Assembly (NCBI GenBank): GCA_934691625.1
Contig: CAKUTA010000001.1
Location: 186,001 to 250,000, forward strand
Reading direction: 5' to 3'
From: an uncultured Bacteroidales bacterium
Lineage (GTDB): Bacteria > Bacteroidota > Bacteroidia > Bacteroidales > UBA932
DNA: 64,000 nt
Below the pieces are notes generated by a model, which was not told the DNA's origin, did no database searches, and saw only the letters and a program-made list of their open reading frames with translations. The translations under genes were made by a program, and so were the position numbers. Positions 35,739 through 44,236 of this stretch are shown piece after piece (positions within the stretch are counted from its first letter, which is position 1; each line of letters opens with the position of its first letter).

Positions 35739-37049
35739 TTATCGGATTTTCAGGAGGGCCAGGGTCGCTACTGCCAGGATCAGCCCCACCAGCCAGAAGC
35801 GCGTCACTATCTTCGCCTCCGGAATCGGGTGCGACGGCCATGTTATCTTCGCCGGAATGTCAATCTTCTGGTAATGGTGGTGCAGCGGCGCCATCCTGAA
35901 TATCCTCTGTCCGGTCCCATATCTTTTCCGTGTATATTTGAAATAGAACCTCTGGATCAGCACCGACAGGCTCTCCACGAAGAAGATGCCGCACAATATC
36001 GGCAGCAGAAGCTCCTTCCTGATGAGTATGGCGCTCACGCCGATGATTCCGCCGATCGCGAGACTTCCTGTGTCACCCATGAAGACCTGTGCCGGATACG
36101 AATTGTACCACAGGAATCCCAGCAGAGCCCCCACGAACACAGACATGAACACTGCCACCTCGCCTGTCCCCGGTATGTACATTATATTCAGATAGTCTGA
36201 ATTTATGAGGTTGCCGCTCAGCCAGGCCAGGATTCCGATTACGGTTCCGACGATGGCGGAAGTCCCTGCAGCGAGTCCGTCCATACCGTCGGTAAGATTC
36301 GTGCCGTTCGAGCATGCCGTTATGACAATGACGATCATGAGCACATAGATTGCCCACTTGCAGTACCAGCCGAATTTCCCGTGGAACGGAGACAGCCATT
36401 TGTAATCGAATTCATGCCTCTTCACGAAAGGAAGTGTCGTTTTCGTGCTCTTCACGATGTTCTCCATCTTCCATCCGCTTTTTCTTACAATGGTCTCGCT
36501 GTTGACATCCAGGTCGTCGCTTCCCTGCGGCAGATATGTGGTTCCGTTTTCGGCAGTCTCCACCTTGACCTTCTCCCTGACCACTATGTCATTGCTGAAG
36601 CATACCGTCAGGCCGACAATGAATCCGAGAATCACCTGGAGAACGAGCTTGCCCCTCTCGCTCATGCCTTCCTTGTCATGCTTGAATACCTTTATGTAGT
36701 CATCGGCGAAGCCTATTCCTCCGCACCAGAACGTGGTGAAGAGCAGCAGCTGCGTATAGATGTTCGTAAGGTCGCAGAACAGCAGTGCGGATACTCCGAT
36801 GGCGAGCAGGATGATGACTCCGCCCATTGTCGGTGTCCCTTTCTTCTGCATCTGCCCCTCCAGTCCCAGGTCGCGGATGGTCTCTCCGATCTGCTTCTTC
36901 TGCAGCCAGCGGATTATTCTCCTGCCGGCGAAGAAAGATATCAGCATGGCCGTAACGCTTGCCAGCATTGCCCTGAATGACAGGTATCCCATCAGCCTCT
37001 GTCCCGGAATGTCATAGTCCGCAAGCAGCTGGAAAAGATGATATATCAT
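35739..37049 (-). CDS. mraY: Phospho-N-acetylmuramoyl-pentapeptide transferase
   Basis: 436 residues. MraY is the polytopic membrane enzyme that makes lipid I. The Mg-binding FADDYIKV, the NLTDGMDGLAAG block and the C-terminal PLHHHYQ histidine motif are present. Compared with E. coli MraY (360) there is an extra segment of about 70 residues around 155-225 (includes TYLPQGSDDLDVNSETI), which is usual for Bacteroidetes. The start overlaps the murE stop by 4 nt. The 199-nt gap to murD contains the repeat pair described separately. Confidence 0.97.
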   Translation of the reverse strand: MIYHLFQLLADYDIPGQRLMGYLSFRAMLASVTAMLISFFAGRRIIRWLQKKQIGETIRDLGLEGQMQKKGTPTMGGVIILLAIGVSALLFCDLTNIYTQLLLFTTFWCGGIGFADDYIKVFKHDKEGMSERGKLVLQVILGFIVGLTVCFSNDIVVREKVKVETAENGTTYLPQGSDDLDVNSETIVRKSGWKMENIVKSTKTTLPFVKRHEFDYKWLSPFHGKFGWYCKWAIYVLMIVIVITACSNGTNLTDGMDGLAAGTSAIVGTVIGILAWLSGNLINSDYLNIMYIPGTGEVAVFMSVFVGALLGFLWYNSYPAQVFMGDTGSLAIGGIIGVSAILIRKELLLPILCGIFFVESLSVLIQRFYFKYTRKRYGTGQRIFRMAPLHHHYQKIDIPAKITWPSHPIPEAKIVTRFWLVGLILAVATLALLKIR

Positions 37050-38554
37050 GCCTTGCCCTCCATTGATCTGAACACCTCTCCGACGATTTCGCGCTCATCG
37101 AAATGCCTGTGCTCTGTTCCTATAATCTGATATGTCTCATGTCCCTTCCCGGCGAGCAGGATCACCGCTCCCTCTGGAGCGAGAGTGATGGCAGTGCGTA
37201 TGGCTTCCTTGCGGTCGGAGATGAACAATGCTTTTGCGAGTCCGCCGGGGCTGAAGCCCTTGCGGATGTCGTTCATTATGTCTTCTGTGCTTTCGGTGCG
37301 GCTGTTGTCCGATGTGACGAAAATCCTGTCGGAATATTTCTCCGCCACGTCAGCCATTTCAGGGCGCTTCGTCCTGTCCCTGTCTCCACCGCATCCTAAA
37401 AGGCAGATGATATGCTTCTTCGGCCCGATATCGCGGAGCGTCTTCAGTACATTCTCCAGAGCATCAGGAGTATGTGCGTAGTCTATTATTACGGAGATTC
37501 CTTTCGGCCCGTGCAGTGTCTCCAGACGGCCTTTGGCTGACTCCAGCATGCTGAGCTGCACCAGCGCCTCCTCAGGTTCAGCACCGATGAGGATCGCCGC
37601 AGTGTAGATGGCGAGAAGATTATAGGCATTGTGCTGTCCTATAAGCCTTGTCCATATTTCCTTGCCGTCGATTCTCAGCTGCATCCCCTCGAAGCTCTCC
37701 TCTACGATGCGGCATGTGTGGTCGGCAATGCTGCGGCACGAGTATGTCACCACTTTCGCCCTGGTGTTCTGCACCATGACCATCCCGTTCTTGTCGTCAA
37801 TGTTGGTGATGGCGTAGGCGTCGGCAGGAAGCATGTCGAAGAACAGCTTCTTGCATCTGAGATACTCTGCGAAAGTCTTGTGATAGTCCAGGTGGTCATG
37901 TGTGAGGTTTGAGAATATCCCGGCCTTGAACTTCAGCCCAGTTACACGCTCCTGCTCCATTCCGATGGAGCTGACCTCCATGAAGCAATATGCGCATCCT
38001 TCATCGGCCATCTGCCTCATGAGCGAGTTGATGGTGATTGGGTCGGCAGTTGTGTTGGCGGTTTCAAGCCTTCTGTCTCCCACATAGTTGGCTATCGTGG
38101 AAAGCAGCCCGCACTGATATCCGAGTCCTCTGAACAGGTTATACAGCAGGGTCACTGTCGTAGTCTTGCCGTTGGTGCCTGTTATTCCCACAAGCGTCAG
38201 TTCATGTGACGGGTTTCCGTAGAAATCAGCGGCGGCCATGGCTTCGGCATGACGTGAATTCTCCATCTTTATATATGTTGCGCTGTCAGCATTGGCAATG
38301 CCTTCCTGTCTGGCGGCATTGACCTGGGCCTCAAGCTCCTGGCTGTCTTCATACATGATGGCGTCAGCCCCCTTGGCGAGAGCCGATGCTATGAACTGGT
38401 GCCCGTCGCTCGCGTGCCCTTTTACGGCAATGAACATTGCCCCCGGTGTGACCTTCCTGGAATCGCTGGCAATGCTGCCGATCTCCCTTGTCAGGTCGCC
38501 TGCCGTACTGACTGTGCCGCAGTTCCTTATGATATCTTCAAGTCTCATCTTCAT
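37046..38554 (-). CDS. murE: UDP-MurNAc-tripeptide synthetase
   Basis: 502 residues from ATG 38554, whose bases overlap the ftsI stop (ATGA coupling); an in-frame start seven codons upstream lies inside ftsI. MurE adds the third stem-peptide residue. Visible are the ATP loop GITGTNGKTTTVTLL, DYHKTFAEY and IIDYAHTPDALENVL. The motif that specifies meso-diaminopimelate is usually DNPR; here it reads DNSRTE, so the Asn and Arg are kept but the Pro is Ser. Meso-DAP remains the likely substrate. It is followed with 4-nt overlap by mraY. Confidence 0.96.
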   Translation of the reverse strand: MKMRLEDIIRNCGTVSTAGDLTREIGSIASDSRKVTPGAMFIAVKGHASDGHQFIASALAKGADAIMYEDSQELEAQVNAARQEGIANADSATYIKMENSRHAEAMAAADFYGNPSHELTLVGITGTNGKTTTVTLLYNLFRGLGYQCGLLSTIANYVGDRRLETANTTADPITINSLMRQMADEGCAYCFMEVSSIGMEQERVTGLKFKAGIFSNLTHDHLDYHKTFAEYLRCKKLFFDMLPADAYAITNIDDKNGMVMVQNTRAKVVTYSCRSIADHTCRIVEESFEGMQLRIDGKEIWTRLIGQHNAYNLLAIYTAAILIGAEPEEALVQLSMLESAKGRLETLHGPKGISVIIDYAHTPDALENVLKTLRDIGPKKHIICLLGCGGDRDRTKRPEMADVAEKYSDRIFVTSDNSRTESTEDIMNDIRKGFSPGGLAKALFISDRKEAIRTAITLAPEGAVILLAGKGHETYQIIGTEHRHFDEREIVGEVFRSMEGKA

Positions 38555-40641
38555 TTGAGCTGTATAGTTACACATCCGCCTTCAGGCAGTCTGGTGCCTG
38601 CTGCAGGACTCTGGCTCACCACATGCCCTACTCCTGAATAGACGCATCTGTATCCGTCGTTTTCTATGGCATATATCGCGTCCATCAGACCTAGTCCCTT
38701 GACCCCTGGCACCTTGCCGTTCCGTGAGGTCTTAGGCTCCTTGACTGACATGTCTGGCATCCGCCCCTTGCTTTCCAGAAGCTCGCCGTTGCCAGGGTCC
38801 AGTGCATATATCTTATCGACTATCTCCCTGTATGCCAGCGCCGGGGTGGTGCCTCCGAAGAAGACCTCACGGCTTGGTTTAGAGTAGATTACCACGATCG
38901 CCGAATATCTTGGCTGCTCTGCAGGGAAGAATCCTACGAAAGTCGCCTGGTACTGCACCCTGCCTTGCTTGTCCTCGTAAGGATGGCCACGTCTGGCATT
39001 TTTCGGATCCTGTGCTATTCTGGCTGTACCGGTCTTGCCGGCAACCTTGAATTTTGCATTCTTCAGACGTCGCGCGGCAGTTCCTTCCTCAGTAATCCTC
39101 ATGAGACCTTTCGTGAGGCTGTCGGCAGTGGCTCTGGAGCAGATGGAACCGTTCAGCACGGATGGTCCGCGCTTCTCCTTCACTATCCCGTTCACCTCGA
39201 TGTCCTCGACCAGGTAAGGCTTCATCATGCGCCCCTTGTTCGCGATGGCATTGTAGAATGTCAGTATATGAAGCGGTGTCTCGGATGCGGAATATCCGAT
39301 GGCAAGCGAGCCGAGATCCGTGGCGCTCCAGCTCCTGGTGTCGGAAGACGGCAGTGTAGGGGCTGTAAAGCCTTTAAGGTCAAAGCTGTATGCTTCTCCA
39401 AGCTTGTACAGATAGAGATTGTCCAAGAATCTCTTCGGGTTGTCGCTGTAATGATCTATCGCGAGCTTGCGGAATACATAGTTGGACGAGATCTCGTATC
39501 CGTGCATGATGGAAATCTTGTCAGTGTGGTATTTCTTCTCATACTGCGGTATATGGTCATCCCGCTTGAAATATTTCAGGTCTCCGTGGTTCGTCGGAAT
39601 CTCGTCGGAAATCTTTACCATTCCGTCCTCGATGAGGCTCATCAATGTCGCTGTCTTGAAGACTGAACCTGGCTCTCCTGCGCGGCCGACAGCCATGTTA
39701 TATACTTCTCCCAGCCTTCCGGAAGTGCTGTCCCTGAGCAGGTTCACCATGGCGCGGATAGCTCCGGTCTTCACATCCATCACCACTACGCAGCCGCCTT
39801 CGATATTCTCGATGTCTGCAATCTGAGTGCGGAGTGCATTGTCCGCTATATCCTGTATGTCGATGTCCAGGGTGGTCCTTATATCCTTTCCGTTCTCTGC
39901 TGCGACCCATGAGCTGTCCCTGTTCATGATTCTCTTCTTGTCGCTGCGCCTCGTCCATTCGTAGCCTTCCTTCCCATGAAGCACATAATCGAATGAGCCT
40001 TCAAGCCCTATGGCATTGTTCCCGTTGGACATGCTGTTGTCCTTGACATAGCCGATGGTCCTGCGGGCCAGGGAACCGTATGGGTACTGGCGTGTGTCAA
40101 TGCGCTCCACGATTATTCCTCCCTTGTTCGGCCCCTCGCGGAACAGCGGCAGGTCCTTGACCTTCTGGAGCGTCTCATGGTCGATAGTTCCTCCGATTCT
40201 TGTATGGCGTGCACCTCGCCTGCGCCCGTCCATTATATAGGAATACCAGAAGTCGGTGGACTTTCCATATACGGATGCCAGGCCTCCAGAAAGCTCGCGT
40301 GCCTTCTCTTTCCATGCAGCTTCCTTCTCGTTTCCTTTGCTGCCCATCGCCGCGAACTCGCTTTTCCTTACGGCGCAGTCCATATATATCTGGTACATAG
40401 GGGTTGAGATGGCGAGAAGCCTTCCGTCGGAGCTGATGATGTTCCCTCTTATAGGTGCGAGTTTCACCTTGTTGCTGCGTGCGGTGTAATATTTAAGGTA
40501 CGGGTCGCTGTCGCGGAAGAAGCACTGGATGTCCACGATACGGAACAGTATCACCACGGCACAGATGATGAAAGCCAGATAGATGAACCACACTATCTTG
40601 CTCTCCTTGTTTTTCGGCCGTATGTACTTGTTCTCTTCCAT
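38551..40641 (-). CDS. ftsI: Septal penicillin-binding protein FtsI with PASTA domain
   Basis: 696 residues. A class B PBP transpeptidase acting with FtsW. One transmembrane segment (about 17-37) is followed by the PBP dimerisation domain and the transpeptidase domain. The domain has the SxxK motif with Ser326 (GSVFK), SSNYVF as the SxN motif, and KTGTA with Lys536. The last 55 residues (VPGVKGLGLMDAI to VTIQLK) form a PASTA domain. PASTA is common in Bacteroidetes FtsI but absent from E. coli FtsI. It lies between the ftsL-like gene (39-nt gap) and murE (overlap). Confidence 0.96.
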   Translation of the reverse strand: MEENKYIRPKNKESKIVWFIYLAFIICAVVILFRIVDIQCFFRDSDPYLKYYTARSNKVKLAPIRGNIISSDGRLLAISTPMYQIYMDCAVRKSEFAAMGSKGNEKEAAWKEKARELSGGLASVYGKSTDFWYSYIMDGRRRGARHTRIGGTIDHETLQKVKDLPLFREGPNKGGIIVERIDTRQYPYGSLARRTIGYVKDNSMSNGNNAIGLEGSFDYVLHGKEGYEWTRRSDKKRIMNRDSSWVAAENGKDIRTTLDIDIQDIADNALRTQIADIENIEGGCVVVMDVKTGAIRAMVNLLRDSTSGRLGEVYNMAVGRAGEPGSVFKTATLMSLIEDGMVKISDEIPTNHGDLKYFKRDDHIPQYEKKYHTDKISIMHGYEISSNYVFRKLAIDHYSDNPKRFLDNLYLYKLGEAYSFDLKGFTAPTLPSSDTRSWSATDLGSLAIGYSASETPLHILTFYNAIANKGRMMKPYLVEDIEVNGIVKEKRGPSVLNGSICSRATADSLTKGLMRITEEGTAARRLKNAKFKVAGKTGTARIAQDPKNARRGHPYEDKQGRVQYQATFVGFFPAEQPRYSAIVVIYSKPSREVFFGGTTPALAYREIVDKIYALDPGNGELLESKGRMPDMSVKEPKTSRNGKVPGVKGLGLMDAIYAIENDGYRCVYSGVGHVVSQSPAAGTRLPEGGCVTIQLK

Positions 40642-40680
40642 TTTCAGTATTATGCAGGCTGCCTTCTGCGGCTGGTCCTG

Positions 40681-41028
40681 CTATTTCTCTTTCGCGTCAA
40701 TCCTTGTGGCAGGCTTTTCCGGGAATGTCACTGCCGAGCCTTTCTCTTCCAGCAGCTTGTCCGTCCTCGTGATCCTGTCCAGGCTGACCAGCTGCACCAT
40801 CTTCTCCGTATGGTAGATTTTCAGGTCGGTGAGTATCTCCTTGTTCTTCTCCACCTTGCTCATGGTGTTCTCCACCATGATGTTCATGAGAATTGCAATC
40901 CAGAACAGCATGAATGTGTACAGGATATGCGGAAACGCCTTGTCGAATCCGAGCCTCATCAGAAGCTCCCCGCCCAGAAAGGCATAGAATGCATTTTTAA
41001 GGGATGCCCCCGCTGCCTTCAAGTTCAT
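40681..41028 (-). CDS. ftsL: FtsL-like division protein
   Basis: 115 residues with a single transmembrane helix (about 35-55, ILYTFMLFWIAILMNIMVE) and a short periplasmic helix with leucine/valine spacing. This is the expected topology of FtsL, which joins FtsQ and FtsB in activating FtsWI. Sequence conservation is low in this family, so the call rests on size, topology and the conserved slot between rsmH and ftsI. The start overlaps the rsmH stop by 4 nt. Confidence 0.85.
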   Translation of the reverse strand: MNLKAAGASLKNAFYAFLGGELLMRLGFDKAFPHILYTFMLFWIAILMNIMVENTMSKVEKNKEILTDLKIYHTEKMVQLVSLDRITRTDKLLEEKGSAVTFPEKPATRIDAKEK

Positions 41029-41981
41029 TCCGATGCCTCCTTTTCTGCTACCCTGAGTTTTGCGCTCCTGGCTCTCGTGTTGGCGGCAATCTCACTTTCC
41101 TGCGGAAGTACAGGCTTGCGGGTCAATGACTTGAGAGGCGCCAGCACGTTCCCATAGAAATCCTTGCTGATGTCTCCATGGATATTCCCTGACTTGATGA
41201 AGTTCTTCACCATGCGGTCCTCGAGAGAATGATAGGTTATCACGGCCAGGCGGCCGCCCTCTTTCAGTGATTCCGCCGCCCCGTCAAGGAATTTCTCCAG
41301 GGAACGCATCTCATGATTCACCTCTATCCTCAAAGCCTGATAGATTTTCGCCAGGATCTTGTGGCTCGCAAAGTCCGGCAGCGCCGGCTCCAGGACCTTG
41401 TCCAGCTCTCCTGTAGTCCTGATTTCTCCTGCGCCGCGGCCAGCAACAATCAGCTGGGCGATACGCCTGGCGTTGTCCACCTCACCATAGATTTTCAGAA
41501 TTTTCTCCAGCTCTCCCTGCGTATAGCTGTTCACGATGTCCGCAGCTGTCATCTGGGCTTCCTTGTTCATCCTCATGTCCAGTGGTGCATCGAATCTGAA
41601 TGAGAATCCGCGGTCTGCTGTGTCGAACTGATGTGATGACACTCCGAGGTCTGCGAGAACTCCGTCCACTTTCGCCTCCGCGTTGAGGTCATCTCCGCTG
41701 AAGCTTCCTATGGCACCTCTAAGTGTCTCCAGCATCACGAAGTTATGCACGTATCTGAAATCGGCGCGTATGAGGATGAGCCTCGGGTCGTCTATCCGGT
41801 TGTTTATGGCATCGCTGTCACGATCGAAGGCGATGACCCTTCCCGCAGGAGACAAGCGTGAAAGAATCTCAGCGGTGTGTCCACCGCCTCCGAATGTGGC
41901 ATCAATGTAAATTCCTGATGGATCGGTTACTAGAGCAGAAACGCTCTCGTCCAGAAGTACTGGTGTATGATATTCTGACAT
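41025..41981 (-). CDS. rsmH: 16S rRNA (cytosine-1402-N4)-methyltransferase
   Basis: 318 residues. RsmH (MraW) methylates N4 of C1402 in 16S rRNA with S-adenosylmethionine. The N-terminal YHTPVLLDESVSAL, the SAM-binding DATFGGGGHTAEIL, LADLGVSSHQFD and the C-terminal ITYHSLEDRMVKNF block are all present. Length matches the family. It sits 14 nt after mraZ and overlaps the ftsL-like gene by 4 nt. Confidence 0.97.
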   Translation of the reverse strand: MSEYHTPVLLDESVSALVTDPSGIYIDATFGGGGHTAEILSRLSPAGRVIAFDRDSDAINNRIDDPRLILIRADFRYVHNFVMLETLRGAIGSFSGDDLNAEAKVDGVLADLGVSSHQFDTADRGFSFRFDAPLDMRMNKEAQMTAADIVNSYTQGELEKILKIYGEVDNARRIAQLIVAGRGAGEIRTTGELDKVLEPALPDFASHKILAKIYQALRIEVNHEMRSLEKFLDGAAESLKEGGRLAVITYHSLEDRMVKNFIKSGNIHGDISKDFYGNVLAPLKSLTRKPVLPQESEIAANTRARSAKLRVAEKEASE

Positions 41982-41995
41982 TGCCTCCTCCGTCT

Positions 41996-42442
41996 CTACT
42001 GGGAGAGTTTTCCGGCGAGTGCGATGTATTCGTCTTCCGAAATTCTGCAGGCATCGAATTTCTCCTTAGCCCAGATTTCGATTTTGTAATCGTTGCCAGA
42101 GAACACTACTTCTTTAGTTACACCTATCGCTTCCAGAAGTTTCTTCGGGATGGAAATCCTGCCGAGCTTGCCGTCAGGCTCCACTACTGCGCGGTCCCGC
42201 ATATACTCCCTCCAGAAAGCAGCGTGCTCCCTGTTGAAAAAATTCAGATGTGACTTGACCTCGCTGCTCTGCCGTTCCCATTCACCGAAAGTGTACATTT
42301 CGAGGCAGTCCTCGAAGATGTCCTTCTTAAGAACGAACCGCATGTCCCCGTCGGCAGGCATGGCTGACTTGAGCGCCGAGGGAAGCACGAGCCTTCCCTT
42401 GTCGTCAGCCTTAGCTATGTATTCGCCGATGAATGTGGCCAT
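41996..42442 (-). CDS. mraZ: Transcriptional regulator MraZ
   Basis: 148 residues. MraZ is a ring-forming DNA-binding protein with two SpoVT/AbrB-like domains that represses its own dcw operon in other bacteria. The two half motifs DDKGRLVLPSAL (about 13-24) and GKLGRISIPKKLLE (about 90-103) are visible. It is the first gene of the 13-gene cluster. The TGGGN-type operator repeats known from E. coli are not obvious upstream. Instead there is a 230-nt leader with a long inverted repeat. Confidence 0.95.
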   Translation of the reverse strand: MATFIGEYIAKADDKGRLVLPSALKSAMPADGDMRFVLKKDIFEDCLEMYTFGEWERQSSEVKSHLNFFNREHAAFWREYMRDRAVVEPDGKLGRISIPKKLLEAIGVTKEVVFSGNDYKIEIWAKEKFDACRISEDEYIALAGKLSQ

Positions 42443-42545
42443 TTCACAAGTCTAACAATCAGTTTTCACGCTTTCGGAACTGAAAATCTGTCTTGAAATG
42501 ATTGAAAAGTTGTTTGCGGTTACAGTGACCTTCCAATAATAATTT

Positions 42546-42641
42546 CAAAACAGCTTCTGACTTGATGTCCTGAAATATTCCTTGGAAACGCCCTCGGTTC
42601 ACTTTCAATGAAGTCAGTCAGTCCTTTCAGAAGCTGTCTTG
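42546..42641 (-). promoter_or_regulatory. Structured mraZ leader (inverted repeat)
   Basis: CAAAACAGCTTCTGA (42546-42560) and TCAGAAGCTGTCTTG (42627-42641) are complementary at 14 of 15 positions. An inner CTGACTT/AAGTCAG pair adjoins them. In the predicted mraZ transcript this would fold into a long hairpin 100 nt before the start codon. The left arm sequence TTCAAAACAGCTTCT recurs exactly at 46777-46791 after the P-type ATPase gene. Confidence 0.55.
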
Positions 42642-42676
42642 TTTCGTGTTCAATGAATCAGCCAGCCCCTTTCCCG

Positions 42677-42684
42677 CAAAGATA
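42677..42684 (-). promoter_or_regulatory. Candidate promoter -7 element of the dcw cluster
   Basis: On the minus strand this reads TATCTTTG followed by CGG, a strong match to the Bacteroidetes TAnnTTTG element. It would start transcription about 230 nt upstream of mraZ. A TTTG at 42700-42697 is too close (12 nt) to serve as the -33 box, so the upstream half of the promoter is weak. Confidence 0.6.
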
Positions 42685-42746
42685 ATGAAACTTTTACAAA
42701 CTTTTCCACTTTCTTCCATATTTTTCCATTCGGCCTTCTCCGTGCG

Positions 42747-42806
42747 TCTTCTCCGAGCTTTTTCTCATGCTTCTTCTCATGCGCCTTTTCATGCACTTTC
42801 TCCTGC
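42747..42806. repeat. Degenerate 12-bp tandem repeat
   Basis: Five consecutive 12-bp units of the type NNTTTCTCATGC are visible: TTTTTCTCATGC, TTCTTCTCATGC, GCCTTTTCATGC and ACTTTCTCCTGC, plus one divergent unit in front. On the minus strand they would encode a four-residue HEKK-like period. They lie just upstream of the predicted dcw promoter. Confidence 0.7.
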
Positions 42807-42998
42807 ACCTTCCATGATGTGCCCCTCGCATCGCCCCTCACGTTTATCGTTTTGCCTCTCACTTCATTCTGCCTCGCCTCAACTTCTTCCGTATTCACTC
42901 TCTTTTCCGCCATATCACCTTTTCTCATTCCACATCTCCTCTCCCAGGCACACTGTGGCGCAAAGTGTACCTGGCGTAAAATTTTGAATCATAACCAG

Positions 42999-43045
42999 TT
43001 AAGCGATTTGAAAATCGTAATTCCATCAATTTTCAAATCGCTTAA
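42999..43045. repeat. Intergenic perfect palindrome, copy D
   Basis: TTAAGCGATTTGAAAAT (42999-43015) and ATTTTCAAATCGCTTAA (43029-43045) are perfectly complementary over 17 bp around a 13-nt loop. The tail ATTGTTGATTGATAATCA matches the tails of copies at 23241 and 63127. It lies 63 nt past the end of the Fur-family gene. It could also act as a transcript end, but no U-tract is present. Confidence 0.7.
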
Positions 43046-43108
43046 ATTGTTGATTGATAATCATTTATGTATTAAAGCATTGCCGGCATGTCAATCTTGG
43101 CAGATGTG

Positions 43109-43525
43109 TCAATGCCGGTTGCGGCGGCATGCGGGGCAGAGGCCTTTCATCAGGTACTCCACCTGGTGAAGCTCATAGCCCTCAGGATATCTGACAGGCG
43201 GGATGTGAATGCTGTCAAGGCAGAATGTCTTGTGACAGGACTCACAGTAGAAATGGCAATGCAGCTCATCGGGGCTGCATTCGTGGTCGTTACGGCAGAC
43301 GCAGTATTTCCTGGCGCCGCTTCCGTCCTCGATCTCATGCACAAGGTGATGCTCTGTAAAAGTCTCTAGCGTCCTGAAGATCGTGGACTTGTCAACGGTG
43401 TCCAGGGCCTCCTCCAGGTCAGCCAGGCTGAACGTGTCATGGAACTCCAGCATTGACCTGTATATGAGAATCCTTACCGCCGTCGGGCGGATGCTATGAT
43501 GTTCAAATACTTCCTGAATGTCCAT
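43109..43525 (-). CDS. Fur-family metal-responsive regulator
   Basis: 138 residues. The N-terminal winged helix (recognition helix near VDKSTIFRTLETF, 44-56) is followed by a dimerisation domain. That domain has the structural zinc cysteines CESC (94-97) and CPAC (130-133) and several His ligands (HCHFYC). Fur, Zur and PerR cannot be separated by eye. The neighbourhood of a Zn/Cd-type P1B ATPase 1.4 kb away, transcribed divergently from the same operon's promoter, makes a zinc-sensing (Zur-like) role attractive. It is the last gene of a three-gene minus-strand operon with the DUF1963 and nitroreductase genes. Confidence 0.9.
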   Translation of the reverse strand: MDIQEVFEHHSIRPTAVRILIYRSMLEFHDTFSLADLEEALDTVDKSTIFRTLETFTEHHLVHEIEDGSGARKYCVCRNDHECSPDELHCHFYCESCHKTFCLDSIHIPPVRYPEGYELHQVEYLMKGLCPACRRNRH

Positions 43526-43549
43526 GTCCTGTAGTCGTCCGGGAACTGT

Positions 43550-44233
43550 TTATAGAGATGACAGCACGGCAACCGGGCGCTTGAGAAGCCCTTTCCCGAA
43601 ATCTGCGGCGGAAATAAGCAGGTTCAGCATGCCTGAATCGTAGAAATCCATGCTCGCGGTCTCATCCCCGTCCAGCTGCAGCAGATTCACGTATCCCGGA
43701 TACTGCTCCTGTACATCTGTAAAGAACGGGCTGCCCAGCAGCTTGATACCGTCGGCAATGTCATCACACCCCTCGAAAGAAATCTCAAGTGCAGGCTCGG
43801 TGAGCGGCTGGTCGTCATCATCCACCATCATGCATGTCTGGAAGGTCTCCATGTTTATGGACTTCGTGTATTTCACTGCTACAGAGCCTTTCGGCCATTC
43901 TCCTATTCCCAGATGGACAGGAGATTCATATCCGGTGTATTCGTCCATGGCGGCAAAGAAATAGAGCATCCCGTCGTGCGGCAGCCTGTTTTCAGGGTCG
44001 AAAGGGATGATGTCCTCGCACCGTATCTGGCAGATGAACGTAAGCGGGTATTCATATATTTCCCCGTCATCTGCATCCTGACCGGACCTCAGAATCTCGG
44101 ATGTGCCGTCTGCATGCTCGCAGACCCTCATCATAGGATATTCCATATCCGGGGACATGTCCGGGTCTCCCCACCATTTGCTTTCACAGAAAAGAGGCTT
44201 CTCTGTCCTGCCAAGTTTAAGTCTGATTGCCAT
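43550..44233 (-). CDS. DUF1963 (YwqG-like) protein
   Basis: 227 residues, no signal peptide, acidic. Segments such as LTFICQIRCEDI, GMLYFFAAMDEYTGYE, LLGSPFFTDVQEQYPGYVNLLQLDGDE and FYDSGMLNLLIS are typical of DUF1963, the family of Bacillus YwqG. That family's function is not established, though the fold is known. It is flanked 3 nt upstream by the nitroreductase gene and 24 nt downstream by the Fur-family gene, so all three are co-transcribed. Confidence 0.82.
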   Translation of the reverse strand: MAIRLKLGRTEKPLFCESKWWGDPDMSPDMEYPMMRVCEHADGTSEILRSGQDADDGEIYEYPLTFICQIRCEDIIPFDPENRLPHDGMLYFFAAMDEYTGYESPVHLGIGEWPKGSVAVKYTKSINMETFQTCMMVDDDDQPLTEPALEISFEGCDDIADGIKLLGSPFFTDVQEQYPGYVNLLQLDGDETASMDFYDSGMLNLLISAADFGKGLLKRPVAVLSSL

Positions 44234-44236
44234 CTG

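Larger units (their letters stand above)
42443..43108. other. 666-bp gene-free region between mraZ and the Fur-family gene
   Basis: I see no credible protein gene here. From left to right it holds the mraZ leader with a 15-bp inverted repeat (42546-42641) and a TATCTTTG promoter element (42677-42684). A degenerate 12-bp tandem repeat (42747-42806) and the intergenic palindrome copy D (42999-43045) follow. An open minus-strand frame at 42650-42928 is explained by the tandem repeat's codon bias. Confidence 0.7.

Noticed and set aside
35262..36200. 312-residue plus-strand open frame across the murD-mraY gap
   Set aside because: It is antisense to murD and mraY over most of its length and owes its continuity to the GC-rich insert; it has no recognisable domain.
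42443..42545. TGGGN-type MraZ operator repeats
   Set aside because: I looked upstream of mraZ on the minus strand and found no run of regularly spaced TGGG boxes.
42650..42928. 92-residue basic open frame on the minus strand between mraZ and the Fur-family gene
   Set aside because: Its Lys/His/Glu-rich middle is produced by a 12-bp tandem repeat, it overlaps the predicted dcw promoter, and it resembles no family.
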